Assembly (NCBI GenBank): GCA_963677355.2
Contig: CAXXXQ010000002.1
Location: 310,001 to 374,000 of the forward strand
Length of the DNA: 64,000 nucleotides
Direction of reading: 5' to 3'
DNA from: Thiomicrorhabdus sp963677355
GTDB taxonomy: Bacteria > Pseudomonadota > Gammaproteobacteria > Thiomicrospirales > Thiomicrospiraceae
The translations under genes and the position numbers were made by a program. The notes below the pieces were generated by a model, which made no database searches, had not been told where the DNA came from, and saw only the letters and a program-made list of their open reading frames with translations. The stretch's first letter is position 1, and each line of letters begins with the position of its first letter. Shown here one piece after another: positions 62,241 to 64,000 of this stretch.

Positions 62241-62837
62241 TTAGCGCGGCCATTCAATCAATCCTTCTTCCGTAATTATGCCATTGATCGGCACATCCCA
62301 AGGTTCGCAAGGCAGTTGTTCGACTTTTTGGCAACTGTGCGCCCAACCGATCAATTTAGGGTGTTGGTTAGGCGTTTTCAGTTTAAACTCAAAGGTTCTA
62401 TCATAGTAGCCTCCACCCATGCCCAAGCGATTACCCTGTTCGTCAAATCCAACCAACGGCATCAAGACCATATCCAGCTCTCTACCGGTAAGGTGTTCGC
62501 TGAAAGGCACGTCGGGTTCAGAGATGCCGAATTGATTGTTTTTCATGATGCTGTCTGGTCGATATTCCACAAACGCCATGTGCAGTCCGTCCCGAGTTTC
62601 CAGTACCGGCAGATAAACCTGATGTTGTGTCTGCTGCCATAAGAATTCAATGCATTTGCGGGTATCCAGTTCACCGTCTTGGGATAAAAACAAGGCGATT
62701 TTGGAGGGTTCAGGGAATCTATTGTCGGTATAAGACTTAAATGCTTCAAAAGCAAGGGAGGCATTTTGTTGTTGGGTTTGTGAGTCTAGAGTTTGCCGAA
62801 TTTGACGAAGTTGTTTGCGGAGATCAGAAGGTGTCAT
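62241..62837 (-). CDS. fau: 5-formyltetrahydrofolate cyclo-ligase
   Basis: 198 residues. It makes 5,10-methenyl-THF from 5-formyl-THF with ATP. The N-terminal MTPSDLRKQLRQIRQTL is family-like, VLMPLVGFDEQGNRLGMGGGYYDRTF (about 120-145) is the ligand site, and the C-terminal segment is usual. The start ATG has no strong ribosome site; a GTG 36 bases upstream lies within the 6S RNA end. It lies 27 bp from the 6S RNA, as in most gammaproteobacteria. Confidence 0.95.
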   Translation of the reverse strand: MTPSDLRKQLRQIRQTLDSQTQQQNASLAFEAFKSYTDNRFPEPSKIALFLSQDGELDTRKCIEFLWQQTQHQVYLPVLETRDGLHMAFVEYRPDSIMKNNQFGISEPDVPFSEHLTGRELDMVLMPLVGFDEQGNRLGMGGGYYDRTFEFKLKTPNQHPKLIGWAHSCQKVEQLPCEPWDVPINGIITEEGLIEWPR

Positions 62838-62863
62838 CAACAATAACTCATAAAAGAAAAGGA

Positions 62864-63032
62864 CACTGGCCACCGAGTAAAATCCCTGGAACCGTAAAGT
62901 CCAGGTGGCAGTCTCTTCAGGAAACTTAGGCTTCTCGGGTTAGCAAAGCTAACGAGATGCTCACCGTCTCAAGCGTCTGACCCCAAAATTGTAATTATCG
63001 GAACGGGGTTTAAGCTCGGTAACCTGTGCCGT
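62864..63032 (-). ncRNA. ssrS: 6S RNA
   Basis: Located between zapA and fau on the minus strand, the usual position. The strand shares the E. coli 6S elements GGTGAGCAT and CCGAGAAGCCT around the central bubble. The ends pair: GGTTACCGAG with CTCGGTGGCC forms 10 continuous base pairs, and CAC/GTG beyond, leaving about 169 nt with a long hairpin rod. A TTTTCTTTT follows the 3' end. 6S RNA traps sigma-70 RNA polymerase in stationary phase. The exact ends are estimates. Confidence 0.92.
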
Positions 63033-63038
63033 AAGTAA

Positions 63039-63044
63039 ATTATA
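63039..63044 (-). promoter_or_regulatory. -10 element of the 6S RNA promoter
   Basis: A perfect TATAAT on the minus strand, seven bases upstream of the estimated 6S RNA 5' end. No good -35 is seen at 16-18 bases, which would fit regulated expression. Confidence 0.6.
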
Positions 63045-63159
63045 ACAAAAATTCTATTGAAAAAGAGTGGTTACAACACGTAGTTCCATTACATTTTTTA
63101 ATAAAAAATATTAAAAAACTTAAGTGGCAATTTATCGGAAATTAGAATATGTAGCTAAC

Positions 63160-63444
63160 TTAATTAGCTGTTGATTCATTATTGCCCGCTTCGCTGGCAA
63201 TTTGGTTCATCACCGAATCAACCTGATCTTCAAGGCGTAAGGTGTATTGAGTGGTATCTTCTTTTAATTGCAGAAAATCGAATGCTAGGTTCAGCGCTAC
63301 CATTAACGCTTTACTTTCACCTTTTAAGCCGGGGACTTGATCCAGTTTATCTTCCAGTAATGTGGCCGCTTCGATTAATTTATCACGCTCATGAGGTTCG
63401 CAAGGGATTTCAAAAGTATGATTCATTAAAGTTAGGGTTAACAC
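63160..63444 (-). CDS. zapA: Cell division protein ZapA
   Basis: 94 residues. The N-terminal strand VLTLTLMNHTFEIPC and helix EPHERDKLIEAATLLEDKL match ZapA, followed by a coiled coil (about 45-85). It bundles FtsZ protofilaments at the division site. The start is GTG with GGAG seven bases upstream; the open frame to 63531 adds unconserved residues, and an ATG at 63426 would remove the first strand. It is upstream of 6S RNA and divergent from ygfB. Confidence 0.93.
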   Translation of the reverse strand: MLTLTLMNHTFEIPCEPHERDKLIEAATLLEDKLDQVPGLKGESKALMVALNLAFDFLQLKEDTTQYTLRLEDQVDSVMNQIASEAGNNESTAN

Positions 63445-63560
63445 TGGCGGGCTCCAAAGGTTGTTAAAAAGGTTGATACAAGCCGATTTTGAATCGGTTT
63501 TGCTTAGGTCAATTGTGATATTATTCACCAATCGTTAATGTTTAACAAGAGATAGTTTAG

Positions 63561-64000
63561 ATGGATTTTGAACAGGTAAATGAGGCGCTTGCCCCTTTCC
63601 CGGAGCTGGAATCACCGTCGTTTATACAGGGAATGTTGATCGGCCTTTTGTGTGGTGATAATGATATTCAAGAAGCGGTATGGATTAAAAAATTGATTGA
63701 AGAAGCTGAGATTAAATCGGTGAAAGAGTCTTTTTTGAAAGTGTTGGATTCAATGTTCCAAGAGACCAATAAAGGCTTGAACGGTTCCGGTTTCGAATTG
63801 CAGTTTTGTATCCCTGATGACAACGAATCCTTAATCTTTAGAGCGGCCATGTTGGGGCAGCTCTGTGAAGGTATACTGTACGGTTTAGGTTTGGTTGGCG
63901 CATTGAATGAAGCTGAAAACGAGTTGCCGACTAATGTCAGAGAACTCGTGGAAGATTTAGGTCAGATTGCTCGAATCGACGTGGGTGGTTTGAACGACAG
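63561..64000 (+). CDS. ygfB: UPF0149 (YgfB/YecA family) protein, 3' end outside the window
   Basis: An open frame of 146 codons from an ATG at 63561 running past the end of the window. The N-terminus MDFEQVNEALAPFPELESP, SFIQGMLIGLLCGD, then LCEGILYGLGL and VRELVEDLGQIARIDVGG match UPF0149. It is divergent from zapA, the typical gammaproteobacterial arrangement (ygfB next to zapA). In Pseudomonas a homologue modulates AlpA-dependent lysis genes; the role here is unknown. The weak ribosome site is GAGATAG. Confidence 0.9.
   Translation, partial: MDFEQVNEALAPFPELESPSFIQGMLIGLLCGDNDIQEAVWIKKLIEEAEIKSVKESFLKVLDSMFQETNKGLNGSGFELQFCIPDDNESLIFRAAMLGQLCEGILYGLGLVGALNEAENELPTNVRELVEDLGQIARIDVGGLND

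Overview
The window reads as ordinary chromosome of a gammaproteobacterial autotroph, most likely a sulfur oxidiser of the Thiomicrospira/Hydrogenovibrio/Thiomicrorhabdus type. This is inference from gene content and synteny: a DabB-DabA inorganic carbon accumulation pair, a 6-phosphofructokinase with a PPi-type lysine, a copper acquisition set of the kind that feeds cytochrome oxidases, and classic gammaproteobacterial orders (ygfB-zapA-6S RNA-fau, tsaE-amiB, purM-purN next to DUF2066-hda). Base composition looks even. I see no insertion sequence, prophage, integrase, CRISPR array, rRNA or tRNA.
Layout: 1-3000 holds the end of a glutamate-synthase-like operon (GlxC- and GlxD-like) plus folD, closed by two tandem terminators. 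3300-4000 is a class I glutamine amidotransferase. 4477-8507 is dabBA, for bicarbonate/CO2 uptake. 8600-11650 holds a GNAT enzyme, the ammonium module glnK-amtB and an XRE-cupin regulator. 11836-16233 holds a chemoreceptor fused to a receiver domain, a MYG1-type hydrolase and a lipoprotein with a duplicated domain. 16342-24638 holds phosphofructokinase, rnd, mpl, a globin-coupled EAL phosphodiesterase, epmC and hemL. 24833-26109 holds a TlpA-like protein and rpiA.
26297-30144 is a leftward copper set: an OprC-like TonB receptor, SCO, PCu(A)C and an uncharacterised secreted protein with a Met/Cys motif. 30450-37582 holds ilvA, a DUF4395 membrane protein, a GshB-like ATP-grasp enzyme, dcd, DUF3108, purN and purM. 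37748-43024 runs rightward: DUF2066, hda, then two secreted thioredoxin-fold proteins, a TolC-like channel, a minimal periplasmic adaptor and a Trp-rich small protein. I consider this the best candidate for an undescribed system, because it has no inner-membrane pump. 43112-49275 holds rlmJ, rbgA, small hypothetical genes, a hydrolase/phosphoribosyltransferase pair and proS. 49524-56896 is a leftward run ending in an AsmA-like protein directly coupled to a lipidated subtilisin autotransporter, an amino acid permease, an SDR and DUF2062. 57166-64000 holds dgt, queG, tsaE, amiB, fau, 6S RNA, zapA and the start of ygfB, which runs off the end.
Together the genes cover carbon uptake (dabBA, rpiA, phosphofructokinase), nitrogen (glnK-amtB, Glx-like, amidotransferase), one-carbon and purine metabolism (folD, fau, purM, purN), nucleotide pool control (dcd, dgt), wall recycling and cell division (mpl, amiB, zapA), envelope redox and copper handling, and signalling by chemotaxis and c-di-GMP.
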